5,568 nt of DNA from a bacterium (lineage in GTDB: Bacteria; SZUA-79; Acidulodesulfobacterales; Acidulodesulfobacteraceae), in NCBI GenBank assembly GCA_021781285.1, contig JAJXXD010000168.1, positions 1 through 5,568 of the forward strand, in the 5' to 3' direction. This document shows positions 1-5,074 of the stretch, piece after piece. Both the position numbers and the translations under genes were made by a program. Numbering within the stretch: the stretch's first letter is position 1; every line of letters begins with the position of its first letter. The notes beneath the pieces are model-generated. The model did not search any database. It was not told the DNA's origin and saw nothing but the letters and a program-made list of their open reading frames with translations.

Positions 1-67
1 CGTGCTTTTGTTTCATACTACAATATTATCATATCGGTTTATAAAGTCAAGGTGAAAACTCTAAAAG
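1..67. other. Left-edge intergenic sequence, no gene supported
   Basis: This A/T-rich stretch follows the stop codon of the downstream rubredoxin gene. No stable hairpin followed by a T-run is visible, so the rubredoxin operon has no recognisable intrinsic terminator here. On the minus strand there is a TTGACT hexamer (46-51), a 16-nt gap and a TAATAT hexamer, which resembles a weak sigma70-type promoter pointing out of the left edge. A minus-strand ATG at 14-16 begins an open frame of only five codons before the edge and has no Shine-Dalgarno sequence, so I do not call a gene. Confidence 0.4.
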
Positions 68-256
68 TTATCCCGTGAAATGGCTAAAATGGGTTTTATC
101 CGCACCGCAGACGGGGCATACCCAGTCGTTCGGTATATCTTCAAAAGGAGTTCCCGTCGCTATGCCTCCTATGGAATCTCCCACTTCCGGGTCGTAAATA
201 TAACCGCAAACATCGCATTGATATTTGGGCAAAGCAAGTTCTTCCGATGCCGCCAT
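68..256 (-). CDS. Rubredoxin (second gene of a tandem pair)
   Basis: Encodes a 62-aa rubredoxin, a small cytoplasmic one-electron carrier with a single iron bound by four cysteines. The ligands are visible as C14-x2-C17-Gly-Tyr and C47-Pro-x-C50-Gly, with the family's typical middle section (YDPE..GD, GTPFEDIP, DW before the second cysteine pair) and the usual K-x-x-F end. Both knuckle glycines (G18, G51) are present, so this is the conventional member of the pair. The first cysteine sits at residue 14 instead of about 6 because of a short N-terminal extension; most rubredoxins are 52-55 aa. The start is fixed by an AAAGGAG Shine-Dalgarno at 264-270, 7 nt from the ATG. It lies 36 bp downstream of the other rubredoxin gene on the same strand, so co-transcription is likely. 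The redox partner (for example a rubredoxin reductase, rubrerythrin or flavodiiron protein) is not in the window. Confidence 0.95.
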   Translation of the reverse strand: MAASEELALPKYQCDVCGYIYDPEVGDSIGGIATGTPFEDIPNDWVCPVCGADKTHFSHFTG

Positions 257-375
257 TAAATTTCTCCTTTAGTAGTTTAATATGCTCCGAATTTAAATTT
301 TTTTAAAATGTGTTTTGTCTAATTTGCAAATCGGACACAGCCAGTCGTCCGGTATATCTTCGAAAGGAGTTCCCG
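122..375. repeat. Near-identical 35-bp direct repeat inside the two rubredoxin genes
   Basis: Positions 122-156 and 341-375 match at 33 of 35 bases, differing only by T/C and A/G transitions. The copies are 219 bp apart and encode the GTPFEDIP-x-DW segment in each gene. Identity this high, including at synonymous sites, points to tandem duplication of a rubredoxin gene or later gene conversion; flanking parts of the two genes have diverged much more. Confidence 0.85.
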
Positions 376-490
376 GCTGTATTCCGCCTTCCGGGTCGCC
401 TTTTTCGGGGTCATAAATATACGGACACGCTTCGCATAAAAATTTATCTTTATCTTCCGTTGTTTCGATATTTTTATTTTCGGGGTTCAT
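293..490 (-). CDS. Rubredoxin-like protein with altered knuckle residues (first gene of pair)
   Basis: Encodes a 65-aa rubredoxin-family protein, expected to bind one iron through C19-x2-C22 and C52-Pro-x-C55 and to act as a cytoplasmic electron carrier. The core aligns with its neighbour without gaps (31 of 46 identical residues by my count from the residue before the first Cys pair to the final Phe). Two features differ from the family pattern. The glycine that normally follows each CxxC is replaced, by Pro23 after the first pair and Lys56 after the second. There is also a charged N-terminal extension of about 17 residues rich in Glu, Lys, Asp and Asn. All four iron ligands are intact, so it is probably functional but may have a shifted redox potential or different partners. 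The likely Shine-Dalgarno GAAGGAG (504-510) is 13 nt from the ATG, longer than usual. No in-frame alternative start lies between them, as an out-of-frame region and no ATG/GTG/TTG is available. It is the promoter-proximal gene of the pair. Confidence 0.9.
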   Translation of the reverse strand: MNPENKNIETTEDKDKFLCEACPYIYDPEKGDPEGGIQPGTPFEDIPDDWLCPICKLDKTHFKKI

Positions 491-510
491 AGTTAATTGT
501 TTTCTCCTTC

Positions 511-549
511 AGAGATTAATATTTGAATTTTAATGTTAAATTAATCTCT
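511..549 (-). promoter_or_regulatory. Predicted 5'-leader hairpin next to the rubredoxin ribosome-binding site
   Basis: A perfect 10-bp inverted repeat: AGAGATTAAT at 511-520 and ATTAATCTCT at 540-549, separated by a 19-nt A/T-rich loop. Read on the minus strand, the upstream arm falls where the transcript from the TATAAT at 557-562 would begin (about 549-550), and the downstream arm ends directly against the Shine-Dalgarno GAAGGAG (504-510). The rubredoxin mRNA would therefore start with a stem-loop abutting its ribosome-binding site. It might stabilise the mRNA or control translation. It could instead be a DNA operator, since the arms are 29 bp apart, near three helical turns. Confidence 0.5.
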
Positions 550-556
550 TTATTTA

Positions 557-584
557 ATTATATCAAATTTATTATTTTTTTAAA
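557..584 (-). promoter_or_regulatory. Predicted promoter of the rubredoxin operon
   Basis: On the minus strand a perfect TATAAT -10 box lies at 557-562. A weak -35 candidate, TTTAAA (579-584), is 16 nt upstream and matches 4 of 6 consensus positions. The expected start point near 549-550 gives a leader of about 60 nt that begins with the hairpin at 511-549. The -35 region overlaps that of the divergent argS promoter, so polymerase binding at the two may compete. The -10 is convincing, but in such A/T-rich DNA chance matches are common. Confidence 0.5.
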
Positions 585-603
585 GTTGTTTAATTGATAT
601 AAT
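575..603 (+). promoter_or_regulatory. Predicted argS promoter
   Basis: A perfect TATAAT lies at 598-603, placing a start point near 610 and a leader of about 34 nt before the argS ATG. The -35 position 17 nt upstream (575-580) is only a T-run, so the promoter would rely on its -10 and flanking A/T tracts or on an activator. The leader is too short to hold a T-box or other riboswitch. Confidence 0.45.
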
Positions 604-643
604 TAAACGAGTAAATTTTAAATTAAAAAGGAAATGGAAACGG

Positions 644-2620
644 ATGGATATATTTAAAGAAAGCCTTGTTTCGTTTATCAAAACGGCAATTAAAGAGAAA
701 AAAAATATAGATATTACGAATGAGGAATCGGAAAAGCTCATAAAGAATCCGCCGGACGTTTCTTTCGGCGACTATTCTCTTGCGGCTTATTACATGGCAG
801 GATACGGCTTTAAGGGGAAGCCGGAAGAGATTGCGGAAGAAATTTTTAATATTTTCATGCCAAACTTAGCGAGAATAGAAGACCTTTTCGATAAAATAGA
901 AATAAAAGGAGCTTACGTTAATTTTTTCGTAAATAAAGCGCGGTTTGCTTCTTTTGTTGTCCGTGATGTTAGCGGTTCGGGCGGGGACTACGGCAAAGGC
1001 TCTCCGGAAAAACCGCTGAGGGTTATAATAGACTTTTCCTCTCCTAATATTGCAAAGCCTTTCGGAGTAGGGCATCTGCGTTCGACGGTTATAGGAATGA
1101 GCCTGTCTAATATTTATAAATTTTGCGGACATAATGTTATAAAAATAAACTATCTCGGAGATTTCGGCACTCAGTTCGGTAAGCTCATAACTGCCTTCTG
1201 CCGCTATGACGATATCGATTTTGATGAGTTCGAAGTTAATCCGGTAAAGTCTTTATATAATCTTTACGTTAGAATACATAAGGAAGCAGAAGAAGACCCT
1301 TCTATAGACGATGTTGCAAGAGATAATTTTAAAGAATTAGAAGAAGGTTTAGTACGCGGTAATGCCGGAGGACTGGAAGACAGGCTTGGGTCTATTGACG
1401 GCGGGCAGACGGAAAGTGTTATGGGAACCGCACTTGATATGGGCGTGATGGATAACAAAGGCAAACAGTTGAGGATTACCAAAGAACTGAAATCGCGTTT
1501 TTGCGATTCCGGTCCGGACGGGAAAATATCATTGTGGAAATTTTTTAGAAACCTAAGTAAAAAAGAGTTTGAAGGAATTTATGAAAAAATAGATATAAAA
1601 TTCGACTATTACGAAGGCGAAGCCGAAAGTGCGGTGTTTTCAAACGATATCAAAGAAATTTTACTCAAAAGCGGAATTGCGGAAGAAAGCGAAGGCGCGG
1701 TAATAATCAATATTAAAGGCGGCAAAACCCCTGCGTTGATTGCAAAGAGCGACGGAACATCCCTTTATTTTTCAAGAGATATAGTTACGGCAATTTTCAG
1801 AATGGCAAAATATAATTTCGATAAGATGATTTATGTCGTCGGCTCCGAACAGTCGCTTCATTTTAACCAACTTTGCGGCGTCTTCGACATAATTAAGGAA
1901 AACCTTAATAAAATATCGGAAAAAGATAATACAAGATTTAAAAGATATGCTTCTCTTATAAGCGGCAGGCTGGTTCACGTTAAGTTCGGAAGAATCATAG
2001 GGATGTCCACTAGAAAAGGTAATTTAGTATTTTTGGAGGATTACATAAAAGAAGCGAGCCTTAAGGCTAAAGAAAAGCTGCTCCTCGACAATAAAATTAC
2101 CGAAGCGGACAAAGACGGCACATCTTTAAAAGTAGGCATCGGAGCGGTTATATTTAACGATTTAAAAACAAGGCGCACTACCGACGTAAATTTTAACTGG
2201 GATAACGTTTTATCTTTTGAAGGGCAGACCGGCCCCTATCTTCAATATACCGTTTCAAGGATAAACAGCCTTGTATCTAAATTGGGCGTAGTAGATTCGG
2301 AAGGCGGCGCCGCGAGCGATACGGCGGATTTTTTGTTTTCAAAGAACGATGACGATTTTAACGATATATTTTTAATAACTAAACAAATCTCCGGTTTCAG
2401 AGATGCCGTTGGCTCGGCTATGGAACTAAACGAGCCTTCCGTTTTGAGTTCTTACGCCCTTGAGCTTGCCTCTCTTTTTAACAGATATTATCAAAATTAC
2501 AGGCTTATAGGAAACGATTCGGACTATATAAAACCTCGTCTTTTAATGCTGTCGGCGGTAAGGACGGTATTAACCCGGATTTTAAATTTACTGTGCGTAC
2601 CGGTTCTCGAAAGGATGTAA
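644..2620 (+). CDS. argS: Arginyl-tRNA synthetase
   Basis: Class I aminoacyl-tRNA synthetase that charges tRNA-Arg with arginine using ATP in the cytoplasm. The N-terminal tRNA-recognition (Add-1) domain spans about residues 1-110. The catalytic domain follows with SSPNIAKPF (132-140), the HIGH-equivalent GVGH (141-144) and the ArgS hallmark INYLGDFGTQFGKL (168-181). Further conserved blocks are YVVG-x-EQ-x2-HF near 397-407, the KMSKS-equivalent GMSTRKG (453-459) and SFEGQTGPYLQY (524-535). A helical DALR-type anticodon-binding domain fills about 540-658 and ends in the family-typical PVLERM. The first His of HIGH is Gly and the first Lys of KMSKS is Gly. Degenerate KMSKS is common in ArgS, where an upstream Lys (here K138) is thought to compensate. 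At 658 aa it exceeds the usual 550-590, largely because of an insertion at about residues 236-290. The ATG at 644 has a modest Shine-Dalgarno (AAGGA, 628-632); an ATG at 634 is out of frame and stops quickly. Confidence 0.97.
   Translation: MDIFKESLVSFIKTAIKEKKNIDITNEESEKLIKNPPDVSFGDYSLAAYYMAGYGFKGKPEEIAEEIFNIFMPNLARIEDLFDKIEIKGAYVNFFVNKARFASFVVRDVSGSGGDYGKGSPEKPLRVIIDFSSPNIAKPFGVGHLRSTVIGMSLSNIYKFCGHNVIKINYLGDFGTQFGKLITAFCRYDDIDFDEFEVNPVKSLYNLYVRIHKEAEEDPSIDDVARDNFKELEEGLVRGNAGGLEDRLGSIDGGQTESVMGTALDMGVMDNKGKQLRITKELKSRFCDSGPDGKISLWKFFRNLSKKEFEGIYEKIDIKFDYYEGEAESAVFSNDIKEILLKSGIAEESEGAVIINIKGGKTPALIAKSDGTSLYFSRDIVTAIFRMAKYNFDKMIYVVGSEQSLHFNQLCGVFDIIKENLNKISEKDNTRFKRYASLISGRLVHVKFGRIIGMSTRKGNLVFLEDYIKEASLKAKEKLLLDNKITEADKDGTSLKVGIGAVIFNDLKTRRTTDVNFNWDNVLSFEGQTGPYLQYTVSRINSLVSKLGVVDSEGGAASDTADFLFSKNDDDFNDIFLITKQISGFRDAVGSAMELNEPSVLSSYALELASLFNRYYQNYRLIGNDSDYIKPRLLMLSAVRTVLTRILNLLCVPVLERM
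1349..1513 (+). other. In-frame insertion of about 55 residues in ArgS
   Basis: In related ArgS proteins a short FKKLEDGD-like turn leads directly into the LWKWFR helix. Here ELEEG (231-235) and the matching LWKFFRNLS (297-305) are separated by about 55 extra residues, rich in Gly, Asp and Ser in the first half and basic (KGKQLRITKELKSR) in the second. I counted 82 G/C of 165 bases (50%), against 37% in 1201-1320 and 33% in 1561-1680. The frame is kept and no target-site duplication is visible. Boundaries are estimated from memory of the family, accurate to a few residues. I do not recognise the inserted segment as a known domain. Confidence 0.6.
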
Positions 2621-2656
2621 TCTTATTATAATCGATAATATAAAAAAAATAAAAAA
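2604..2656 (+). promoter_or_regulatory. argS-oppD junction with possible internal promoter and SD-less A-rich leader
   Basis: The 36-bp gap contains a perfect TATAAT (2627-2632); the best -35 at 17-nt spacing is TTCTCG (2604-2609), poor beyond the first two bases. A small inverted repeat, TATTAT (2624-2629) and ATAATA (2635-2640), surrounds it. The bases just before the oppD ATG are almost entirely A (runs of 8 and 7) with no Shine-Dalgarno. Either oppD reads through from argS or a weak internal promoter gives a leader of under 20 nt. Confidence 0.3.
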
Positions 2657-3664
2657 ATGAGTCTTGAGATAAACAATTTAACCGTAGAATTATGTGCGGA
2701 TAAACATAACGATAACTGCATTAACGTAGCGGATTCTTTGTTTTTGACGGTCGATGAAGGCGAGGTCGTTTCCATAGTCGGAGAATCGGGCAGCGGCAAA
2801 TCTTTTTTTGGATTGTCTATTTTAAGGCTTAATCCGCCGCGTATTTCGAAAATTACTTCGGGAGAGATTAAAATAAAATGTAAATCGCAAGATAAAGAAA
2901 TCGATATCCTAAAGTTGAAGCCCGAAGAACTCATGGGAGTCAGAGGCAGGCTTGTATCTATGATATTTCAGGACCCGAATACTTCTTTGAATCCGGTTAT
3001 GAAAATAGGGGAACAGATAACGGAAGCCATAATCGCCCATAAAAAAGTTTCTAAAAAAGAAGCTAAAGATACCGCCGTTTCATATCTTAATTCTATGAAT
3101 ATAGACGGGAAATCAAGATTCGGCTCTTATCCATACGAGTTGTCGGGAGGGATGAGGCAGAGGGTTATGATTGCTATGGCTATGGTTTTGGAGCCGTGTT
3201 TTCTGATAGCCGACGAGCCTACTACCGCTTTAGACGTTACTACTTCCCTGCAGGTTTTAAAACTTATAGAAGATATAAGAGAAAAATCTAATATAGGAGT
3301 GATTTTTATAACACACGATTTGACCGTCGCAAGAAGCGTATCCGACAGGACTTATGTATTTTATGCGGGACAGGTGATGGAATCCGGAAATACCGAGGAT
3401 TTAATAAATAATCCTGCGCATCCATATACCGTTTCTTTAATTAAAAGCGTTCCGTCTTTATCCTCGGATTATGTTCCGAAGCAAAGGCTTTTTACTATAC
3501 CGGGTTTTCTTACTAAAGACGATTTCAGCAAGGGAAAATGCAGGTTTTACTCCAGATGCTTTAAAAAAGGAGAGGAATGTTTAAGAGATATACCGTTAAG
3601 CAGTTTTACGGACGGCGGAAAAAGCGTAAGAGACGTCAGATGCGTAAAGGTAAAAAACTTATAA
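2657..3664 (+). CDS. oppD: Oligopeptide/dipeptide ABC transporter ATP-binding protein, OppD/DppD type
   Basis: A 335-aa ATPase subunit that would power peptide import from the cytoplasmic face of a permease pair. The ABC core is complete: Walker A GESGSGKS (42-49), Q-loop Gln105 in FQDPNTSLNP, signature LSGGMRQR (162-169), Walker B LIADEP (183-188) and H-loop His220. The D-loop ALD follows Walker B. The family's C-terminal extension begins at NNPAHPYTVSLIKSVP (251-266). It ends with four cysteines, C295-x5-C301-x6-C308-x20-C329, the arrangement that binds a [4Fe-4S] cluster in characterised DppD proteins. Length is normal. The ATG is preceded by an A-rich tract and no Shine-Dalgarno, yet the N-terminus fits the family and no upstream in-frame start exists. 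It follows argS by 36 bp and precedes oppF by 19 bp. Substrate (oligopeptide, dipeptide, or nickel-type relatives) cannot be told from the ATPase alone, so the symbol denotes the family. Confidence 0.93.
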   Translation: MSLEINNLTVELCADKHNDNCINVADSLFLTVDEGEVVSIVGESGSGKSFFGLSILRLNPPRISKITSGEIKIKCKSQDKEIDILKLKPEELMGVRGRLVSMIFQDPNTSLNPVMKIGEQITEAIIAHKKVSKKEAKDTAVSYLNSMNIDGKSRFGSYPYELSGGMRQRVMIAMAMVLEPCFLIADEPTTALDVTTSLQVLKLIEDIREKSNIGVIFITHDLTVARSVSDRTYVFYAGQVMESGNTEDLINNPAHPYTVSLIKSVPSLSSDYVPKQRLFTIPGFLTKDDFSKGKCRFYSRCFKKGEECLRDIPLSSFTDGGKSVRDVRCVKVKNL

Positions 3665-3683
3665 TGAATGTTCAGGTAAAAAT

Positions 3684-4496
3684 ATGGACGAAAATATAAT
3701 TTTATCGGTTTCGGGTCTTTCTAAGCATTATAAATATTACAAAACTTTATTCGATATTAGAAAAAACGTAATTAAAGCCGTTGACGGCGTATCCTTCGAC
3801 GTATTTAAAAATGAAATATTTGCGGTAGTCGGGGAGACCGGATGCGGCAAATCCACGCTTTCAAAGCTAATTTTGGGACTAACGGAAAAAACCTCAGGCG
3901 AAATATATTTTAAAGGCGAACCTCTTGATTATAGCAATAAAAAAAAGGATTTCAGAAAAAAAATCCAGATACTTTTTCAGGACCCTTATTCTTCGCTTAA
4001 TCCTAAAAAAAAGATTTATAAAATAATATCTTACCCTGCGGTTAAGAACGGCATTATAAAAAGCAGGCATAAAGACAGAATGGATTTTGCGGCGGAACAG
4101 CTTAAAAACGTAGGGTTGTCGGAAAACATAGCTTCTAATTATCCGCATATGCTCTCAGGGGGACAGAGACAGAGGGTCGGAATAGCACGATGTCTGTCCG
4201 TCCAGCCGGAACTCCTTATTCTCGATGAGCCGGTATCCGCTTTGGACGTTTCTATATCCGCCCAGATTTTAAATCTATTAATGGACTTACAGAAGAGAAA
4301 CGGAATGAGCTATATATTTATAACGCATGATTTAAAATTAGTCAGACATCTTGCCGACAGGGTTTGCGTAATGTACGGCGGGAAAATAATGGAAATTGCC
4401 AAAACTGAAGATTTTTTTAATGCGCCCGTCCATTCGTATTCCAAAACCCTTATAGAATCTATGACGTCAATGTCTTTTACTCGTCCGAATCTTTAA
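3684..4496 (+). CDS. oppF: Oligopeptide/dipeptide ABC transporter ATP-binding protein, OppF/DppF type
   Basis: The 270-aa partner ATPase, expected to form a heterodimer with the OppD-type protein. It shows Walker A GETGCGKS (50-57), Q-loop Gln99 in FQDPYSSLNP, signature LSGGQRQR (157-164), Walker B LLILDEP (177-183), D-loop SALD (185-188) and H-loop His215. An insertion near residues 12-31 (KHYKYYK... to IKAVDGVSF) is typical of OppF/DppF, where the N-terminal strand is followed by a basic loop. After the NAPVHSYSKTLIESM segment (246-260) the protein stops, so the Cys-containing C-terminal tail found in OppD and in longer OppF proteins is absent; 270 aa is at the short end of the family. The start has a weak Shine-Dalgarno (CAGGT, 3673-3677) 6-7 nt upstream of the ATG. 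Its last 20 bp overlap the convergent dksA gene. Confidence 0.93.
   Translation: MDENIILSVSGLSKHYKYYKTLFDIRKNVIKAVDGVSFDVFKNEIFAVVGETGCGKSTLSKLILGLTEKTSGEIYFKGEPLDYSNKKKDFRKKIQILFQDPYSSLNPKKKIYKIISYPAVKNGIIKSRHKDRMDFAAEQLKNVGLSENIASNYPHMLSGGQRQRVGIARCLSVQPELLILDEPVSALDVSISAQILNLLMDLQKRNGMSYIFITHDLKLVRHLADRVCVMYGGKIMEIAKTEDFFNAPVHSYSKTLIESMTSMSFTRPNL
4477..4496. other. Tail-to-tail overlap of oppF and dksA coding regions
   Basis: The oppF stop codon (4494-4496, plus) lies inside dksA and the dksA stop codon (4477-4479, minus) lies inside oppF, so the last 20 bp code on both strands. No hairpin with a T-run is visible near either end, so each transcript probably runs into the other gene unless terminated by Rho. 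Confidence 0.9.
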
Positions 4497-4950
4497 ACGT
4501 TTCGTCGCCTTCCATCAAAGAAAGAGTGCTTAAATGGTCGATATAGTCTTCGTTCATTCTTTTCTTTTCTTCTTCTTCCGCCCTCGACTGGCAGTTTATG
4601 CATAAGTTAGAATAAGGAATTATTTTCAGCCTTTTTTTTGAAATAGGTTCGCCGCACTCGTCGCAGACCCCGTATGTGCCTTCTTTTATTTTCAAAAGAG
4701 CGTTATCTACTTCCCTGATCTTTTTTCTTTCTCTGTCCCCCAGCATATACGACAGTTCGCGGTCCCTTTCGCTTGAAGCGATGTCGTAATTATCGCCGCG
4801 GTATTCCGTCGAGTCTTTTGAGGAACCTTCTTTTATGCCCGCATCTATCTCTTTAAAAATATCCTTTTTCATTTTGATCAATGTTTGTTTTGCCGATTCT
4901 ATTTCCGCCGGCGAGAACGCCTGTTCATCGCTATTTTCCTTATTTTTCAT
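4477..4950 (-). CDS. dksA: DksA/TraR-family zinc-finger transcription regulator
   Basis: A 157-aa protein of the DksA/TraR family, which binds in the RNA polymerase secondary channel and, with ppGpp, adjusts transcription of rRNA and stress genes. The C-terminal C4 zinc finger is complete: C96-x2-C99 and C117-x2-C120. Before it lies a long charged helical hairpin (about 12-92). Its tip carries D53-x2-D56-x-A58, matching the D71/D74/A76 tip of E. coli DksA, and is followed by an arginine-rich RDRELS...GDRERKKI stretch like that of true DksA. A basic and acidic C-terminal helix follows the finger (about 121-157). Length is close to E. coli DksA (151 aa). The start is clear: GGAGG at 4958-4962, 7 nt from the ATG. 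It is divergent from the dGTPase gene and convergent with oppF. The retained tip residues favour DksA over the shorter TraR or YocK/YteA-type relatives, but ppGpp dependence cannot be read here. Confidence 0.92.
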   Translation of the reverse strand: MKNKENSDEQAFSPAEIESAKQTLIKMKKDIFKEIDAGIKEGSSKDSTEYRGDNYDIASSERDRELSYMLGDRERKKIREVDNALLKIKEGTYGVCDECGEPISKKRLKIIPYSNLCINCQSRAEEEEKKRMNEDYIDHLSTLSLMEGDETFKDSDE

Positions 4951-4961
4951 AGATAGACCTC

Positions 4962-4977
4962 CGTTAAGTGCGTTAAG
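4962..4977 (-). repeat. Short direct repeat in the dksA leader
   Basis: CGTTAAG occurs at 4962-4968 and 4971-4977 on the plus strand, a 9-bp period, directly upstream of the dksA Shine-Dalgarno. It is too short to interpret with confidence; it could be chance or a small binding site in the leader. Confidence 0.35.
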
Positions 4978-4994
4978 GGGACTGGATTATTTAT

Positions 4995-5028
4995 TTGTCT
5001 TTTTAAAAATTTTTGAATAGTATATATT
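4995..5028 (+). promoter_or_regulatory. Candidate promoter region of the dGTPase gene
   Basis: Two weak readings exist on the plus strand: TTGTCT (4995-5000) with a 17-nt spacer to TAGTAT (5018-5023), or TATATT (5023-5028) as the -10 with only a T-rich -35. Both overlap the dksA -10 box, so the two genes appear to share a compact divergent promoter region. I cannot choose between them from sequence alone. Confidence 0.25.
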
Positions 5029-5047
5029 TAATTAGATTTAAAAGCAA
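5019..5047 (-). promoter_or_regulatory. dksA: Predicted dksA promoter
   Basis: On the minus strand TATACT (5019-5024, 5 of 6 matches to the -10 consensus) is preceded by an exactly 17-nt spacer and TTGCTT (5042-5047), which keeps the key TTG of the -35. The start point would be near 5012, giving a leader of roughly 60 nt. The region overlaps the expected promoter of the divergent dGTPase gene. Confidence 0.5.
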
Positions 5048-5065
5048 GATTAAAAGTTAGCGGAT

Positions 5066-5074
5066 AGAGGAGGT
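5066..5074 (+). promoter_or_regulatory. Strong ribosome-binding site of the dGTPase gene
   Basis: AGAGGAGGT is a near-perfect complement to the 16S rRNA 3' end and lies 6-7 nt before the ATG at 5081. It is the strongest Shine-Dalgarno in the window and fixes the start of the partial gene. Confidence 0.8.

Larger units (their letters stand above)
553..607. repeat. 14-bp inverted repeat carrying both divergent -10 boxes
   Basis: TTGATATAATTAAA occurs on the plus strand at 594-607 and, identically, on the minus strand at 553-566, separated by 27 nt (567-593). Each copy contains a perfect TATAAT pointing away from the other. The right copy lies in a tighter palindrome with arms GTTTAATT (588-595) and AATTAAAC (601-608) around a 5-nt centre. 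The symmetry suggests either duplicated promoter elements or paired operator sites for a shared regulator. Confidence 0.7.

Noticed and set aside
14..51. Minus-strand promoter-like TTGACT/TAATAT and ATG near the left edge
   Set aside because: Only five codons remain before the window ends and there is no Shine-Dalgarno; the -10 matches only 4 of 6 positions.
310..492. 60-aa open frame on the plus strand opposite the first rubredoxin gene
   Set aside because: It is antisense to a well-supported rubredoxin with all four iron ligands, and its translation resembles no family I know.
491..643. T-box or other riboswitch upstream of argS
   Set aside because: The predicted leader is only about 34 nt, with no conserved T-box sequence or specifier stem.
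634..657. Alternative argS start ATG at 634
   Set aside because: It is out of frame with the synthetase and reaches a stop after seven codons.
1264..1482. Minus-strand 72-aa frame across the ArgS insertion
   Set aside because: It lies fully inside argS, has no convincing ribosome-binding site or recognisable motif, and is explained by codon bias of the sense strand.
2621..2643. Intrinsic terminator between argS and oppD
   Set aside because: The small TATTAT/ATAATA repeat has only 6-bp A/T arms and is followed by A-runs, not T-runs, on the coding strand.
3664..3699. Tiny open frame starting at an ATG just after the oppD stop
   Set aside because: Twelve or fewer codons with no ribosome-binding site; it overlaps the oppF start in another frame and is probably chance.
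4462..4469. TGACGTCA palindrome near the end of oppF
   Set aside because: An 8-bp palindrome inside coding sequence with no second copy or promoter context is expected by chance.
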